A DNA stretch of 64,000 nt from Fundidesulfovibrio putealis DSM 16056 (lineage in GTDB: Bacteria; Desulfobacterota; Desulfovibrionia; Desulfovibrionales; Desulfovibrionaceae), in the NCBI RefSeq assembly GCF_000429325.1, contig NZ_KE386885.1, positions 1 through 64,000 of the forward strand, given 5' to 3'. Below are positions 16,033 to 25,803 of this stretch, piece after piece. Numbering within the stretch: position 1 is the first letter of the stretch; each line of letters starts with the position of its first letter. A program made the translations under genes and the position numbers. Under the pieces are notes generated by a model. The model was not told the DNA's origin. It saw nothing but the letters and a program-made list of their open reading frames with translations, and searched no databases.

Positions 16033-17286
16033 CTATTCCTTGGCCCGCTTGATGCGCGCCCCCACGGACTGGAGCTTCACTTCCATGGCCTCGTAGCCCC
16101 GGTCCAGGTGGTAGATACGCTGCACTTCCGTCGTGCCGTGGGCGGCCAGACCGGCCACCACCAGCGAGGCGCTGGCCCGCAGGTCAGAAGCCATCACCGG
16201 CGCTCCGGTCAGGCGCGGCACGCCGTGCACGAAGGCGTTGCGGGAGCTCACCTGGATCTTCGCGCCCATGCGCACCAGCTCCGACACGTGCATGAAGCGG
16301 TTCTCGAAAATGGTCTCGCGGATGGTCCCCGCCCCGGAGGACACGCACATGAGCGCCATCACCTGGGCCTGCATGTCCGTGGGGAAGCCCGGATAGGGCA
16401 TGGTGGTCACGTCCACGCAGGTCAGCTCGCCGCCCCGGCGCACGGAAAGGCCGTCGGCGCGCTCGTCGATGACAAGGCCCATCTCGCGCAGCTTGGAGAA
16501 CACCGCGTCCATGGCGTCGCAGGGGCAGTTGTCCAGGATCAGCTCGCCCCCGGTCATGGCGGCGGCCACCAGATAGGTGCCTGCCTCGATGCGGTCGGAC
16601 ATGATGGAGTAGTCGCAGCCGTGCAGCGAGGTCACGCCCTCGATCTTGATGACGGGCGTGCCGTGGCCGGTAATTTTTGCACCGCAGGCGATGAGGAAGT
16701 TGGCCAGGTCGACCACCTCGGGCTCGCGCGCGGCGTTCTCAAGGATGGTCTCGCCCTCGGCCAGGGCGGCGGCCATGAGCAGGTTCTCGGTGCCGCCCAC
16801 GGTGACCTGGTCGAACACGATCTTGGCCCCGTGCAGGCCGCTGGTCTTGCCCGCGATGTAGCCCGAGTCCAGGTCGAAGCGCGCGCCCATCTTTTCCAGG
16901 GCGGTCAGGTGCAGGTTCACGGGCCGGGCTCCGATGGCGCAGCCGCCGGGGAGCGCCACGCGGCCCTCGCCCAGGCGCGCCAAGAGCGGCCCGAGGCACA
17001 GCACCGAGGCACGCATGGTCTTCACCAGGTCGTAGGGGGCCTCCGGGTTCAGGGTCTGGCCGGGGCTGACCGTGGCCTGCCCGTTCTCGAAGGAGGTCTC
17101 AAGCCCCAGGATGTTCAGGAGCTTCAGGGTGGTGTGGATGTCGCGCAGGTTGGGCACGTTGGAATAGGTGACGGGCGTGTCCAGCAGGATGGACGCGAAC
17201 AGGATGGGCAGGGCCGCGTTCTTGGAGCCGGAGACGCGCACGCGCCCGCGCAGGGGCAGTCCGCCTTCGATGATCAGTTTGTCCAT
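16033..17286 (-). CDS. murA: UDP-N-acetylglucosamine 1-carboxyvinyltransferase
   Basis: 417 residues, the normal MurA size. It transfers enolpyruvate from PEP to UDP-GlcNAc, the first committed step of peptidoglycan synthesis, and is the fosfomycin target. [27 protein letters not shown] gives the conserved N-terminus with the Lys-Asn pair. The catalytic-loop motif [15 protein letters not shown] carries the reactive cysteine near residue 117, so the enzyme should be fosfomycin-sensitive in principle. The start at 17286 follows GAGGCGACCC; the 12-residue upstream extension is not needed. The next gene on this strand is comEC. Confidence 0.95.
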   Translation of the reverse strand: MDKLIIEGGLPLRGRVRVSGSKNAALPILFASILLDTPVTYSNVPNLRDIHTTLKLLNILGLETSFENGQATVSPGQTLNPEAPYDLVKTMRASVLCLGPLLARLGEGRVALPGGCAIGARPVNLHLTALEKMGARFDLDSGYIAGKTSGLHGAKIVFDQVTVGGTENLLMAAALAEGETILENAAREPEVVDLANFLIACGAKITGHGTPVIKIEGVTSLHGCDYSIMSDRIEAGTYLVAAAMTGGELILDNCPCDAMDAVFSKLREMGLVIDERADGLSVRRGGELTCVDVTTMPYPGFPTDMQAQVMALMCVSSGAGTIRETIFENRFMHVSELVRMGAKIQVSSRNAFVHGVPRLTGAPVMASDLRASASLVVAGLAAHGTTEVQRIYHLDRGYEAMEVKLQSVGARIKRAKE

Positions 17287-17414
17287 GGGTCGCCTCGGAA
17301 TGTGTAGGATGGCAAGGCGCATCTCTAGCCCGAAGCGGCCCCAGGCTCAAGAGCTCAGGGGCGTAAAAAGGTGTTGACCTGCCCATCCGGCTCCTGTACT
17401 GACCTCAGTTCGAC

Positions 17415-17491
17415 GGTGGGTGTAGCTCAGTTGGCAGAGCACCAGGTTGTGGCCCTGGGGGCCGTGGGTTCAAGCCCCATCACTCACCCCA
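17415..17491 (+). tRNA. tRNA-His (GTG)
   Basis: A full cloverleaf can be drawn. Acceptor arm GTGGGTG (17416-17422) pairs with CACTCAC (17481-17487). There is a D-arm, an anticodon arm CCAGG-TTGTGGC-CCTGG with anticodon GTG, and a T-arm with TTCAAGC. The extra 5' G (17415) opposite the C discriminator is the histidine identity base, and CCA is encoded. Confidence 0.96.
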
Positions 17492-17505
17492 TCGAAAACG
17501 ACGAG

Positions 17506-17536
17506 ATCCCGGACAGGCAACTGTCCGGGATTTTTT
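17506..17536 (+). terminator. Terminator of the tRNA-His gene
   Basis: An 11-bp perfect stem ATCCCGGACAG / CTGTCCGGGAT with GCAA loop, followed by a T-run, 15 bp after the tRNA. Confidence 0.9.
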
Positions 17537-17571
17537 CGTTTCAACCGGTTTCAGCCCCGTTTCAGCCAGCT

Positions 17572-20112
17572 TCAGGGCATCAGCCGCTCAAGCCTTCTGC
17601 CGAGCGCGCCGGACAGGGGCAGGGGCACGACCTCCTCCCCCCGGCGGTCCATGGCCGAATCCACCAGCGCCTGTGCTTCCAAGCGCGAGAGCGCGCCTTC
17701 CCGCCGTGCGGCCACCCGCCGGGCGAGCAGCATGCGCGCATCGGCATTGGTTCCTTCTCTGGCCACTTCTCCCGAGAGAAGCTCCCGCGCCGCGACCCGC
17801 TCCCCCATGAAATAGCTCTTGCCAGCCAGATAATGCAGCACCGGCATATCCAGGGTCTGCACCGGACCGCGCAGAGGCGGCGGCGCGATCTCGCGCGCCA
17901 GCAGGCTCTCAAGCGACCCCAGGCCGATCTCCTCAAGCGAGCGGGCCACGGCAGCGTTGGAGGCAAGCGTCGCGGCGGCAGCCTCCAGGCGTGCGTCCGC
18001 GATATCCGCAGACGAGGCCAGCAGGATGAGGTCGTTGGCCTGGCTCATGAAAACGCGCACATGCGCGAACTCGGTCTTGAGCGTCTCCAGGACCGAGCCC
18101 AGCACCGTGGCCGAGGCGTCGTAGATGTGGATCCACTGCACGAAAAGACCATCCGGCGCGAGGCGTCCCCTGGCCAGACGGTAGAACTCCCTGGTGAACA
18201 GCGCGTCCACCCCCTGCACCCAGGGGTTGCTGGGCTCGGACACGATCAGGTCCCAGCGCTCAGCGGACCGGGCCAGGATGCGGAACGCGTCCCCGTGCAG
18301 GACCGCGTGCCTGGGGTCTTGGTGCACGTTCCCGGTGAAGGCCCCGAACAGGGGCAGCGCCTTGATCACCGACGACGAGATCTCCGCCGTGCCGATTCGG
18401 GCCACGTCCGGGTACAGGGCCAGCTGCCCGGAGGTGACCCCGGTGCCCATGCCGATCACCAGGGTCCGGGCGCGTCCAGGGGACAGGAGCGCGGGCAAAT
18501 GCGCCAAAAGCCGCAAGGTGGCCATGTCGGCCACCGTGGAGGAATCGGACTTGCCGTTCACCATGATGGCCAGGGGCGCTTCGGGGTGCCAGGGCTGGCG
18601 TGGGGCGCGCACCACGGCGGCGGAGCACTCGGGGCCGTCCTCCAGGAACAGGCCCTGCGCGCCGTCCAGGAACTCCCGGTAGAACGCTCCGGGCGGCAGC
18701 TGCGAATAGATCAGGGGCGTCTGCACACGGAAGGTGCCCACCATGAAACGCTGCGGGTCGTAGGCCGGATTGGACGGTATCAGGGCCACGGCGCATGCTG
18801 CCGCCAGGGCCGTGCCCCAGCGGGCCGCGCGCGAAAGCTCCCAGGCGGCAAGCCAGGCCCCGAACAGGGCCAGCACCGCGCACAGAAGATATATCTGCCC
18901 ATTGTTCAGAAACGGATGGAGCATGAGCCCGGCAATCAGGCTGCCGGAAAGGTTGCCTATGGTGTTGGCGCAGAGAATCCGGCCGCTCAGGGCTCCCACA
19001 GTGGCCAAGTCGCTGCGCAGACGGTTGAAGATGAGAGGCACGGCAGCGCCGATGAGCATGGCCGGAAGCCCCGCGACAAGGGCCAGCGCTGCGAACTCGG
19101 CAGCCTGGAAGCCCCAGAACCCGGCCAACGTCGGCGCGAACACGAGGCGCAGCCTGTGGGTCCAGTAGGGCCAGGTGTCCAGGGCGGGATACAGCAGCAG
19201 GAGCAGGGCCGCGATAAGAAGCTGGTTCACCCACATGGCCGAAAGACCCAGGCGGGAGAATCTCCCGGCCAGCAGCGCACCTGCGGCGATGGCCAGCACG
19301 AACATGCCCACCACCATGGTGAAGGCGTAGGTGGAGCCGCCCACGGACAGGGCCACGAACCGCACCAGCACGTTCTCCAGGCCCATGGCCTGGAAGCCGT
19401 TCAGCAGGGCCAGGGCCAGAAGCGCCGCCACGGGGGAGCGCCCTGCGGACATCTGCGGACGGGACTGCACCGGTACGGAGGTGAACGAGTGCGCGGGCGC
19501 GAGCCAGAACCAGCAGGCGGCCAGCAGGTTGAAGGCCGCCGCGAGCCTGAGGCTCCCGGGCAGGCCCAGCTCAGGCACGGCCACGTAGCCCGCCGCCACC
19601 GCCCCCAGGAAGGCCCCGGCGGTGTTCACGCCGTAGAGAACGGCATGGACCCGGCCCGAGGATTCCAGGTCCCGGCTCAGGGCCTGGGTCAGCAGAGGCA
19701 CTGTCGCGCCCATGCACACCGCAGGCGGCCCGATGAGCACGGCGGCCAGCCCGAACCCCTGGAAGGCCAGCCCCAGGGGCGGCTCCAGGGCCAGCCCCGC
19801 GCTGGCTGACTCCACCAGGGAAAAAATGACGGGGAAGGCCAGTCCCCACAGCCCGATGAAGGCCTCGGCCAGGGCGTAGGCCCGAAAGGGCCTGGACACG
19901 CGACGGGCCAGGCGGCCAAAGGCCCAGTAGCCAAGCGACAGCCCGCCCAGGAACGCGGCCAGCACCACCGCGGTGGCGGCCGCGTCGCCGCCCAGGAGCC
20001 GGGCCAGATAGCGCTGCCAGACCACCTCGTCCATCATGGCGGACGCGCCGGTGAGAAACACCAGCGACGCAGTGGCCGCAGACGCCGGGAAAGACCGGGC
20101 GAGCGCCTTCAT
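17572..20112 (-). CDS. Fused membrane transporter/spermidine-synthase-like protein
   Basis: 846 residues. The N-terminal ~480 residues are a many-helix MFS-like membrane domain (early MMDEVVWQRYLARLLGG, a hallmark of this fusion family). The next part carries a Rossmann SAM-type domain with VIGMGTGVTSG near residue 547 and the acidic end AEIS, then VSEPSNPWVQGVDALFT and FVQWIHIYD. These match fused MFS/spermidine synthases, widespread in Deltaproteobacteria. True polyamine synthesis is doubtful without testing, because the family includes many members of unknown substrate. The C-terminal ~150 residues are helical and may be TPR-like. It is a single-gene unit facing the tRNA. Confidence 0.8.
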   Translation of the reverse strand: MKALARSFPASAATASLVFLTGASAMMDEVVWQRYLARLLGGDAAATAVVLAAFLGGLSLGYWAFGRLARRVSRPFRAYALAEAFIGLWGLAFPVIFSLVESASAGLALEPPLGLAFQGFGLAAVLIGPPAVCMGATVPLLTQALSRDLESSGRVHAVLYGVNTAGAFLGAVAAGYVAVPELGLPGSLRLAAAFNLLAACWFWLAPAHSFTSVPVQSRPQMSAGRSPVAALLALALLNGFQAMGLENVLVRFVALSVGGSTYAFTMVVGMFVLAIAAGALLAGRFSRLGLSAMWVNQLLIAALLLLLYPALDTWPYWTHRLRLVFAPTLAGFWGFQAAEFAALALVAGLPAMLIGAAVPLIFNRLRSDLATVGALSGRILCANTIGNLSGSLIAGLMLHPFLNNGQIYLLCAVLALFGAWLAAWELSRAARWGTALAAACAVALIPSNPAYDPQRFMVGTFRVQTPLIYSQLPPGAFYREFLDGAQGLFLEDGPECSAAVVRAPRQPWHPEAPLAIMVNGKSDSSTVADMATLRLLAHLPALLSPGRARTLVIGMGTGVTSGQLALYPDVARIGTAEISSSVIKALPLFGAFTGNVHQDPRHAVLHGDAFRILARSAERWDLIVSEPSNPWVQGVDALFTREFYRLARGRLAPDGLFVQWIHIYDASATVLGSVLETLKTEFAHVRVFMSQANDLILLASSADIADARLEAAAATLASNAAVARSLEEIGLGSLESLLAREIAPPPLRGPVQTLDMPVLHYLAGKSYFMGERVAARELLSGEVAREGTNADARMLLARRVAARREGALSRLEAQALVDSAMDRRGEEVVPLPLSGALGRRLERLMP

Positions 20113-20445
20113 GGGCGCGTCCTTGCCCGGAGCAGGGCTGTGGCCAGCCGCATCGAAGCAACCATTCTGTATCCTTGCGAAAGTGGCCCCGCTTTTGCTC
20201 TACCGGGCATCCTTGCCCCGGGTCAAGGCCGAAACCTGCGGCATGATCCTGAATACAGGCAGGCTCCCTCCGGTCTCTCCCGGCCTGCGGGGGAGGCTCC
20301 GAATCCAGCGGCCCCCTGCAGAAGACTCAATGCCGGACGAATCGCTTTCTCGCATTTTCGTTTGACACAATCCCCGCCTCCGGTTGAGAGAATGGACGCA
20401 AACGGGCTTCACGCCCTGGCGATGCTCCAAGCAAAGGAGGTCCAC
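20113..20445. other. 333-bp intergenic region with a candidate promoter for the SAP-motif gene
   Basis: Between divergent genes. TTGACA at 20362-20367 with TGAGAG 17 bp downstream could be the plus-strand promoter; the -10 is poor. I see no gene or strong terminator in the remainder. Confidence 0.35.
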
Positions 20446-20691
20446 GTGGACAGGTTGGAAATTCTCGCGCGCGCCTGGACGGTCGGGACCAACGTCGAAG
20501 GCCTGGACAAGGTGGACGCCATCCGCGCCATCCAGACCGCCGAAGGGTACGAAGCCTGCTTCGGGTGCGGCTGTTTCGCCACCTGCGGCCAACCCCACTG
20601 CGCCTTCCGGGCGGACTGCGAGCAGATCACGCTCATTGAGGACCCCTGTGAGGTGGTGGCCTGCGACATCGTCCCCCCCGGCAAGAAATAG
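20446..20691 (+). CDS. Small cysteine-rich SAP-motif protein
   Basis: 81 residues from a GTG start with an excellent AAAGGAGGT ribosome site 4 nt upstream. The ATG-containing frame further upstream is not needed. Residues about 18-40 (VEGLDKVDAIRAIQTAEGYEACFG) fit the SAP helix-extension-helix as found in small Desulfovibrio proteins with the ending R-x-I-Q-x-x-E-G-x-x-x-C-F-G. It then has a cysteine-rich tail (CGCFATCGQPHC, CEQITLIEDPCEVVAC), nine cysteines in all, which could bind zinc or iron-sulfur. SAP domains often bind DNA. No operon partner. Confidence 0.6.
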   Translation: MDRLEILARAWTVGTNVEGLDKVDAIRAIQTAEGYEACFGCGCFATCGQPHCAFRADCEQITLIEDPCEVVACDIVPPGKK

Positions 20692-20733
20692 TCCGACAAC
20701 AGTCCGGGCGGATTGATTTTTCCCAAACAAGAC

Positions 20734-20762
20734 TTGACCGGTCGTGTTTTTCTCCCTATATA
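20734..20762 (+). promoter_or_regulatory. Strong sigma70-type promoter of the chemoreceptor gene
   Basis: TTGACC (20734-20739) and TATATA (20757-20762) are separated by exactly 17 bp. The leader to the ATG at 20924 would be about 155 nt. It contains a small hairpin near 20795-20810 and an imperfect GCTCGT / ACGAGC pairing that ends just before the ribosome site. Confidence 0.65.
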
Positions 20763-20923
20763 TTGAAAGCATTGTGGGCCGAGTGCCTGATTCAAGGGCT
20801 TATGCCCTTCATTCTGCAGCGCTCTCCCGTCCTGGACAATGTTGATTGAGTGCATATTTTCTATTGCGCTCGTTGTAGTAGTTTTGTTTTTTGCCAAACA
20901 CGAGCGACAACCCGGAGATTTGC

Positions 20924-22822
20924 ATGAACAACATTCGCGTCGGAGTCCGTCTTGTAACCGCATTCCTGCTCGTCGCCCTGCTGACAACTCTGATCGGCGT
21001 GCTGGGTTACACGGGTCTTAACTCCACCAAAGCCTACCTGGACAGCAGCAACAAGGACTCCATTCCGGGGATAACCTATCTGGCGACCATGCGCTTCCAG
21101 TTGCGCAACCTCGTAGTGGTGCAACGCACCCTGCTGAACGACAAGCTCCCCCCCCAGGAGCGCCAGCGCCAGCGCGACAACTTCGACGAATCCCGCAAGG
21201 CGTACCGTGAAGCCATGGAAGCCTATGAAAAGCTCCCGCTGAGCGCCGAGGAAGCGGTCGAATTCAGGGTTTTCAAGCAGAGCATCGAAGCCGGGCGCGT
21301 GATAAACGACCAGATCATGAAGCTCATCGGGGAGTGGGAAAAGGACCCCAAGAACGAAGCTCTCTTCTCTGCGCTCTCTGACCAGGTGATGGACAAGGGC
21401 GTCGCAGCCAACCGAGCCATCAATGACTCGGTGGGCAAACTCATGGCCATCAGCGTGAAGAACGCGCAGGCCGACACGGCCAAGGCGGACAAGGAGGTCG
21501 ACTTCCTGTCTGCGGTGATGCTGGCCCTGGCCGTAGGCGCGCCCGTGGCCTCCATCCTGCTGGGCCTCTACATCACCCGCACCATCTCCCGGCCCCTGAA
21601 GCAGAACCTGGATTTCGCCGACTCCGTGGCCCAGGGGAACCTGAACGCGACGCTCAACGTGACCGGCTCGGACGAGACCGGCAAGCTGGCCGACGGCCTG
21701 CGCACCATGGTAGACACCCTCAAGAAGAAGATCGCCGAAGCCGAAGCCGCCAGCGCCCAGGCCCTGCGCGAAACCGAGAACGCCCGTCTGGCCACTGCCG
21801 AGGCCGAAAAAGCCAAGGAGATGGCCGAGCGCGCCAAGCAGGAGGGCATGCTCCAGGCCGCAGGGCGCATCGAAGGCGTGGTGGAGGTTGTCACATCGGC
21901 TTCCGAACAGCTTTCCGCGCAGATCGAACAGTCCAGCCGAGGCGCCGAGAATCAGGCCCAGCGAGTCGGCGAGACCGCAACCGCCATGGAAGAGATGAAC
22001 GCCACGGTGCTGGAGGTTGCCCGCAGCGCTTCCCAGGCCGCCGAAACATCAGCAACCGCCAGGGAAAAGGCCGAGGAAGGCTCCAAAACCGTGGACCGGG
22101 CGATGCAGGGCATCGGCGAAGCGCAGCGGCAGGCTCTGGCCCTCAGAGACGGCATGACCGCCCTTGGCAAACAGGCTCAGGGCATCGGCCAAGTGATGAA
22201 CGTCATCTCCGACATCGCCGACCAGACCAACCTCCTGGCCCTGAACGCGGCCATTGAAGCCGCCCGCGCGGGTGACGCCGGTCGCGGATTCGCCGTGGTG
22301 GCCGACGAGGTGCGAAAGCTCGCCGAAAAGACCATGACCGCCACCAAGGAAGTGGGTGACTCCATCGGCGCGGTTCAAGAGGGCACGCGAAACAACATCG
22401 CCAACGTTGACCGGGCCGTCAGCAAGATAGACGAAGCCACAGTGCTGGCCGGGGAATCCGGCGAGGCCCTGCGCGAGATCGTCTCCCTGGTGGAAGCGGC
22501 CTCGGACCAGGTGCGCTCCATCGCCACGGCCAGCGAGCAGCAGTCAGCCGCGAGCGAGGAGATCAACCGCGCCATCGAGGAGATCAGCCAGATCTCCTCC
22601 GAAACCTCGGAAGGCATGCGCCAGTCCGCCTTGGCCGTGTCCGAACTGGCCGATCAGGCCCAGGAACTCAAAGGTCTGGTGGACGAGATGAAGTCCGGCG
22701 ACGATCACCATCATACGGCGCTGTCATCGGCGCGCGCCCACACTCGTCAGGCCTCCCTGCCTGCATCGCGCGTTCAACCGCGCCTGACAGGGAGCGCAAG
22801 CCCGCGCAGGCTCGGCTCATAG
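20924..22822 (+). CDS. Methyl-accepting chemotaxis protein
   Basis: 632 residues. Membrane segment 1 is about residues 9-28, a periplasmic four-helix-bundle-type sensor follows (about 30-185), and segment 2 is about 192-215. A HAMP domain ([25 protein letters not shown]) and a long coiled coil come next. The signalling hairpin tip is [39 protein letters not shown], the most conserved part of all MCPs. The ATG at 20924 follows GGAGA; the upstream extension is not used. The C-terminus ends in a disordered His/Arg/Ser tail with no NWETF-like CheR tether. Ligand unknown. A CheZ-like gene is encoded at 50029. Confidence 0.93.
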   Translation: MNNIRVGVRLVTAFLLVALLTTLIGVLGYTGLNSTKAYLDSSNKDSIPGITYLATMRFQLRNLVVVQRTLLNDKLPPQERQRQRDNFDESRKAYREAMEAYEKLPLSAEEAVEFRVFKQSIEAGRVINDQIMKLIGEWEKDPKNEALFSALSDQVMDKGVAANRAINDSVGKLMAISVKNAQADTAKADKEVDFLSAVMLALAVGAPVASILLGLYITRTISRPLKQNLDFADSVAQGNLNATLNVTGSDETGKLADGLRTMVDTLKKKIAEAEAASAQALRETENARLATAEAEKAKEMAERAKQEGMLQAAGRIEGVVEVVTSASEQLSAQIEQSSRGAENQAQRVGETATAMEEMNATVLEVARSASQAAETSATAREKAEEGSKTVDRAMQGIGEAQRQALALRDGMTALGKQAQGIGQVMNVISDIADQTNLLALNAAIEAARAGDAGRGFAVVADEVRKLAEKTMTATKEVGDSIGAVQEGTRNNIANVDRAVSKIDEATVLAGESGEALREIVSLVEAASDQVRSIATASEQQSAASEEINRAIEEISQISSETSEGMRQSALAVSELADQAQELKGLVDEMKSGDDHHHTALSSARAHTRQASLPASRVQPRLTGSASPRRLGS

Positions 22823-22845
22823 GAGCCGCTGTCCGCTTCTTTCAG

Positions 22846-22878
22846 AGGCCCGTCCGGAGTTGTCCGGGCGGGCCTTTT
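22846..22878 (+). terminator. Terminator after the chemoreceptor gene
   Basis: A long GC-rich hairpin (GGCCCGTCCGGA / TCCGGGCGGGCC, one G-T pair) followed by TTTT. Confidence 0.8.
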
Positions 22879-23055
22879 GCGTTTCAAGGAATGTTTCACG
22901 TTAAGTTTCAAGCTACGTCCCGGCTGCCTGCATGTGCCTCCTGGACTCGCGAAAGTCGGTTTTCCGCCCCCAAAAACGGATTTTCTACGCCTCCCGAGGG
23001 CCACGAGCCCCGCAAACCGTGGCAATTTCCCCACCAATACGATAGACATTCCCCC

Positions 23056-24423
23056 ATGAGCCCAATCAGCACATCAGTCTTCGAACTGTTCAAGATCGGC
23101 CCCGGCCCTTCCAGCTCGCACACCATCGGCCCCATGCTGGCCGCCCATGATTTCCTGGAGGACGCCCGCAGCCTGCCGCCGGACCTCCTGGCGCGCGTGG
23201 CCTCGCTGGAGGTCCGCCTGTACGGTTCGCTGGCGGCAACGGGGCGCGGGCACGGGACGGTGCGGGCCGTGCTGGCCGGGCTCCTGGGCCATCGCCCGGA
23301 GACCTGCCCGCCGGACATCCTGGACGCCATGAGCCGCTTCGACTCCGGCGCGGTCAGCCTGGACGGACGCCAGATCGTCATCTCCGAAGACACCGTGGTG
23401 TTCGACTACCTCACCGTGCCCGACCACCATCCCAATACCATCCGACTGCGCCTCAAGGACGACTCCGGCGCGGTGCTGCATGAGCGCGAAGCCTACTCCG
23501 TGGGGGGAGGCTTCATCGAGTGGCAGGGCCAAGCCCCGCCGGAACGCCCTGAAGTGCCGCACCACTATTCCAACATGACCGAGTTGCTGGAGATCATCGC
23601 GAAAACAGGCCTCTCCCTGCCTGAGGTGCTCATGGCCAACGAGATGGCCCTCACCGGGCTTTCGCGCCAGGACATAGCAGGCAAGCTCGAGCACGTGATG
23701 CGCGTCATGGAGGACGCTGTGGAGCGCGGCCTGGAGGAGGAAGGCCCCCTGCCCGGCCCGCTCGGCCTGCACCGCAAGGCCAAGGCCCTGTTCGAGCGCT
23801 ACCGCCAGGACCCCCAGATGCAGGACCGGCCCATCCTGGCCCTGTGCGCCTGCGCCTTCGCCGCCTCCGAGGAGAACGCCGCCGGGCACACCATCGTCAC
23901 CGCGCCCACGGCGGGAGGCTCCGGTGTTCTGCCCGCCGTGCTGTACGTTACCAAGAACCTGCGCCCCACGGCGGGCGTATTCCGGAAGGACCTGCGCGAG
24001 GCCCTGCTGGCCGCTGCCGTGGTGGGCATGCTGGCCAAGCACAACGCCTCGGTGAGCGGCGCTGAAGTGGGCTGCCAGGGCGAAGTGGGCGTGGCCTCGG
24101 CCATGGCCGCAGCGTTTCTGGGACAGGTGTACGGCAATCCCGCCCACGTGATCGAGAACGCTGCCGAGACCGCGCTCGAGCACCACCTGGGCCTGACCTG
24201 CGACCCGGTGCAGGGCTACGTGCAGATCCCATGCATCGAGCGAAACGCCATGGGCGCGGTGAAAGCCTTCGCCGCCTACCAGATCGCCGCCGCAGAAGTG
24301 CCTGGGCACCACATGGTGGGCCTGGACCAGGCCATCAAGGCCATGGCCGAAACCGGGCGCGACATGTGCGCCAAATACAAGGAGACCGCCCAGGGCGGGC
24401 TGGCCGCCAGCGTCCGCTGCTGA
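23056..24423 (+). CDS. sdaA: L-serine ammonia-lyase, single-chain iron-sulfur type
   Basis: 455 residues. It deaminates L-serine to pyruvate and ammonia using an oxygen-sensitive [4Fe-4S] cluster. The N-terminal beta domain begins VFELFKIGPGPSSSHTIGPM, and the C-terminal alpha domain contains TAPTAGGSGVLPAVL, the VGCQGEVGVASAMAAAFL segment and CDPVQGYVQIPCIERN, with the cysteines expected as cluster ligands. Both domains in one chain is the E. coli SdaA-like layout. The ATG at 23056 gives the right N-terminus, but no good ribosome site precedes it (CATTCCCCC). The upstream 230 bp hold the previous terminator and no gene. Confidence 0.93.
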   Translation: MSPISTSVFELFKIGPGPSSSHTIGPMLAAHDFLEDARSLPPDLLARVASLEVRLYGSLAATGRGHGTVRAVLAGLLGHRPETCPPDILDAMSRFDSGAVSLDGRQIVISEDTVVFDYLTVPDHHPNTIRLRLKDDSGAVLHEREAYSVGGGFIEWQGQAPPERPEVPHHYSNMTELLEIIAKTGLSLPEVLMANEMALTGLSRQDIAGKLEHVMRVMEDAVERGLEEEGPLPGPLGLHRKAKALFERYRQDPQMQDRPILALCACAFAASEENAAGHTIVTAPTAGGSGVLPAVLYVTKNLRPTAGVFRKDLREALLAAAVVGMLAKHNASVSGAEVGCQGEVGVASAMAAAFLGQVYGNPAHVIENAAETALEHHLGLTCDPVQGYVQIPCIERNAMGAVKAFAAYQIAAAEVPGHHMVGLDQAIKAMAETGRDMCAKYKETAQGGLAASVRC

Positions 24424-24440
24424 TTACGCAATCACGCCCG

Positions 24441-24468
24441 TGCCGGTTCCCCTGTGAACCGGCAATTT
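24441..24468 (+). terminator. Probable terminator after sdaA
   Basis: A 9-bp stem TGCCGGTTC / GAACCGGCA, then AATTTCATTTG; the T-run is weak. Confidence 0.5.
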
Positions 24469-24543
24469 CATTTGTTCGACGCCTAAGCTTCACAGGGCCA
24501 TGCTGGATAGGGAGATCACTTCACCCTATCCGGAGGTCCCCTC

Positions 24544-25674
24544 ATGAACTTTTCCCCTGACCGCAGGCGCGTGCTGGCCCTCGGAGCCGCTGCCGGAGCC
24601 GTCCTGGCCGCCGGGGCGGTCCTGCCCGGCCACGTCCACGCCAAAACCACCCAGGCCACGCTGGATGAATGCCTGTCGCTCACTCCCGAGCAGATGGCCC
24701 GTAAATCCCCCCACGTGACCCACTCCTGGGATTACATCAAGAAGTCCGTGGGCGCCGTGAAGGACGCCGGGCTGCGCGCCAAGACCATGGCCATCCTGGA
24801 CAACCCCGCGCCCTCCCTGGCCGCCCGCCTGGACGCCAAGTCCCGCGCCGAGGTCTTCGCTGAGCTTACGGCCAAGGGCTACCTGAAGGACTCCTCGGAA
24901 CAAACCTTCCTGCCCGCCACCAAGGACCCGGCCAAGTCCTCCCAGCCGTTCCTGTCCGCCCCGGGCAGCGGCTACCAGAGCCACCACTCCTACCCCGGCG
25001 GCCTGGCCACCCACACCGCCGCCAACCTGATCATCGCCCTGGCCATCCACGACGCCTACAAGGACATCTACGGCTTCAGCCTGGACCGCGACGCCGTCGT
25101 TGTGTCCCAGGCCCTGCACGACCTGCACAAGCCCTGGGTGTTCCAGTGGGAGGCATCGGGCGAGTCGCGCAAGGAGAACCCCCTGGCCGGAACCGGCGAG
25201 CACCACGTGCTGGGCGTGGCCGAGAGCATCGTGCGCGGCCTGCCCGCCCAGGTGATCATGGCCCAGGCCTGCGCACACAACCATCCGGGCACGGATAAGG
25301 ACGAGGCTGAAGTGGTCGGCTGGCTGAACGCCGCAGCCATCATCGCGGGCGTGGACCCGGTGAAGGCCGGGCTTCTGGCTCCCGGCGGCAAGACCCTGCC
25401 CGAACCCAGACGCATGGAAGGCTTCGTCACCCACCTGGGCGACCACGACTTCGTGCTCACCGTGCCTGCGGCCAAGTGGACCATCACGGCCATGCAGGAC
25501 GTGGCGCGCAAGCAGTACGGCATGTCCGAAGCCGACCTCACGGGCGCGAAGTTCAACGCCCTGCGTAACTACGCCTTCTCCCAGGTGACCGTGGAAGCGC
25601 TGTACCGGGCCTACTCCACCAAGGGAGCAGACGGTCTGGCCGCCGCCGTGGGCAGCGCGGTCAAACCCGCGTAG
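24544..25674 (+). CDS. Tat-exported HD-domain hydrolase-like protein
   Basis: 376 residues. The N-terminus PDRRRVLALGAAAGAVLAAGAVLPG with cleavage after HVHA is a twin-arginine signal, so the folded, probably metal-loaded protein should be in the periplasm. The core has an HD-type set of metal ligands: HHSYPGGLATHT (about residues 144-155), AIHD (about 168), ALHDLHK (about 190) and HNHPG (about 243). HD proteins are phosphohydrolases or related hydrolases. A periplasmic member is unusual and no substrate can be inferred. ATCCGGAGGTCCCCTC gives a clear ribosome site. It is a single-gene unit. Confidence 0.72.
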   Translation: MNFSPDRRRVLALGAAAGAVLAAGAVLPGHVHAKTTQATLDECLSLTPEQMARKSPHVTHSWDYIKKSVGAVKDAGLRAKTMAILDNPAPSLAARLDAKSRAEVFAELTAKGYLKDSSEQTFLPATKDPAKSSQPFLSAPGSGYQSHHSYPGGLATHTAANLIIALAIHDAYKDIYGFSLDRDAVVVSQALHDLHKPWVFQWEASGESRKENPLAGTGEHHVLGVAESIVRGLPAQVIMAQACAHNHPGTDKDEAEVVGWLNAAAIIAGVDPVKAGLLAPGGKTLPEPRRMEGFVTHLGDHDFVLTVPAAKWTITAMQDVARKQYGMSEADLTGAKFNALRNYAFSQVTVEALYRAYSTKGADGLAAAVGSAVKPA

Positions 25675-25734
25675 TATTTCCGAAAGACGCGAGAGCCTGG
25701 GCGATCGCGCGCCGCATCCGGCGCACGTTTCCAT

Positions 25735-25785
25735 AAAAACGCCGCCGGCCTCCCCGGAACTTCCGGGGCGGCGCGGCGGCGCGCT
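25735..25785 (-). terminator. Terminator of the acyltransferase gene
   Basis: Read on the minus strand, a nested GC-rich hairpin centred on CCCCGGAAGTTCCGGGG runs into GCGTTTTTATGG. Confidence 0.6.
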
Positions 25786-25803
25786 CTTTCCCAATATTCC
25801 CGG

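Noticed and set aside
17572-20112. Plain spermidine synthase
   Set aside because: The protein is a fusion with a large transporter-like membrane half, and its active-site specificity is not established, so I did not name it speE.
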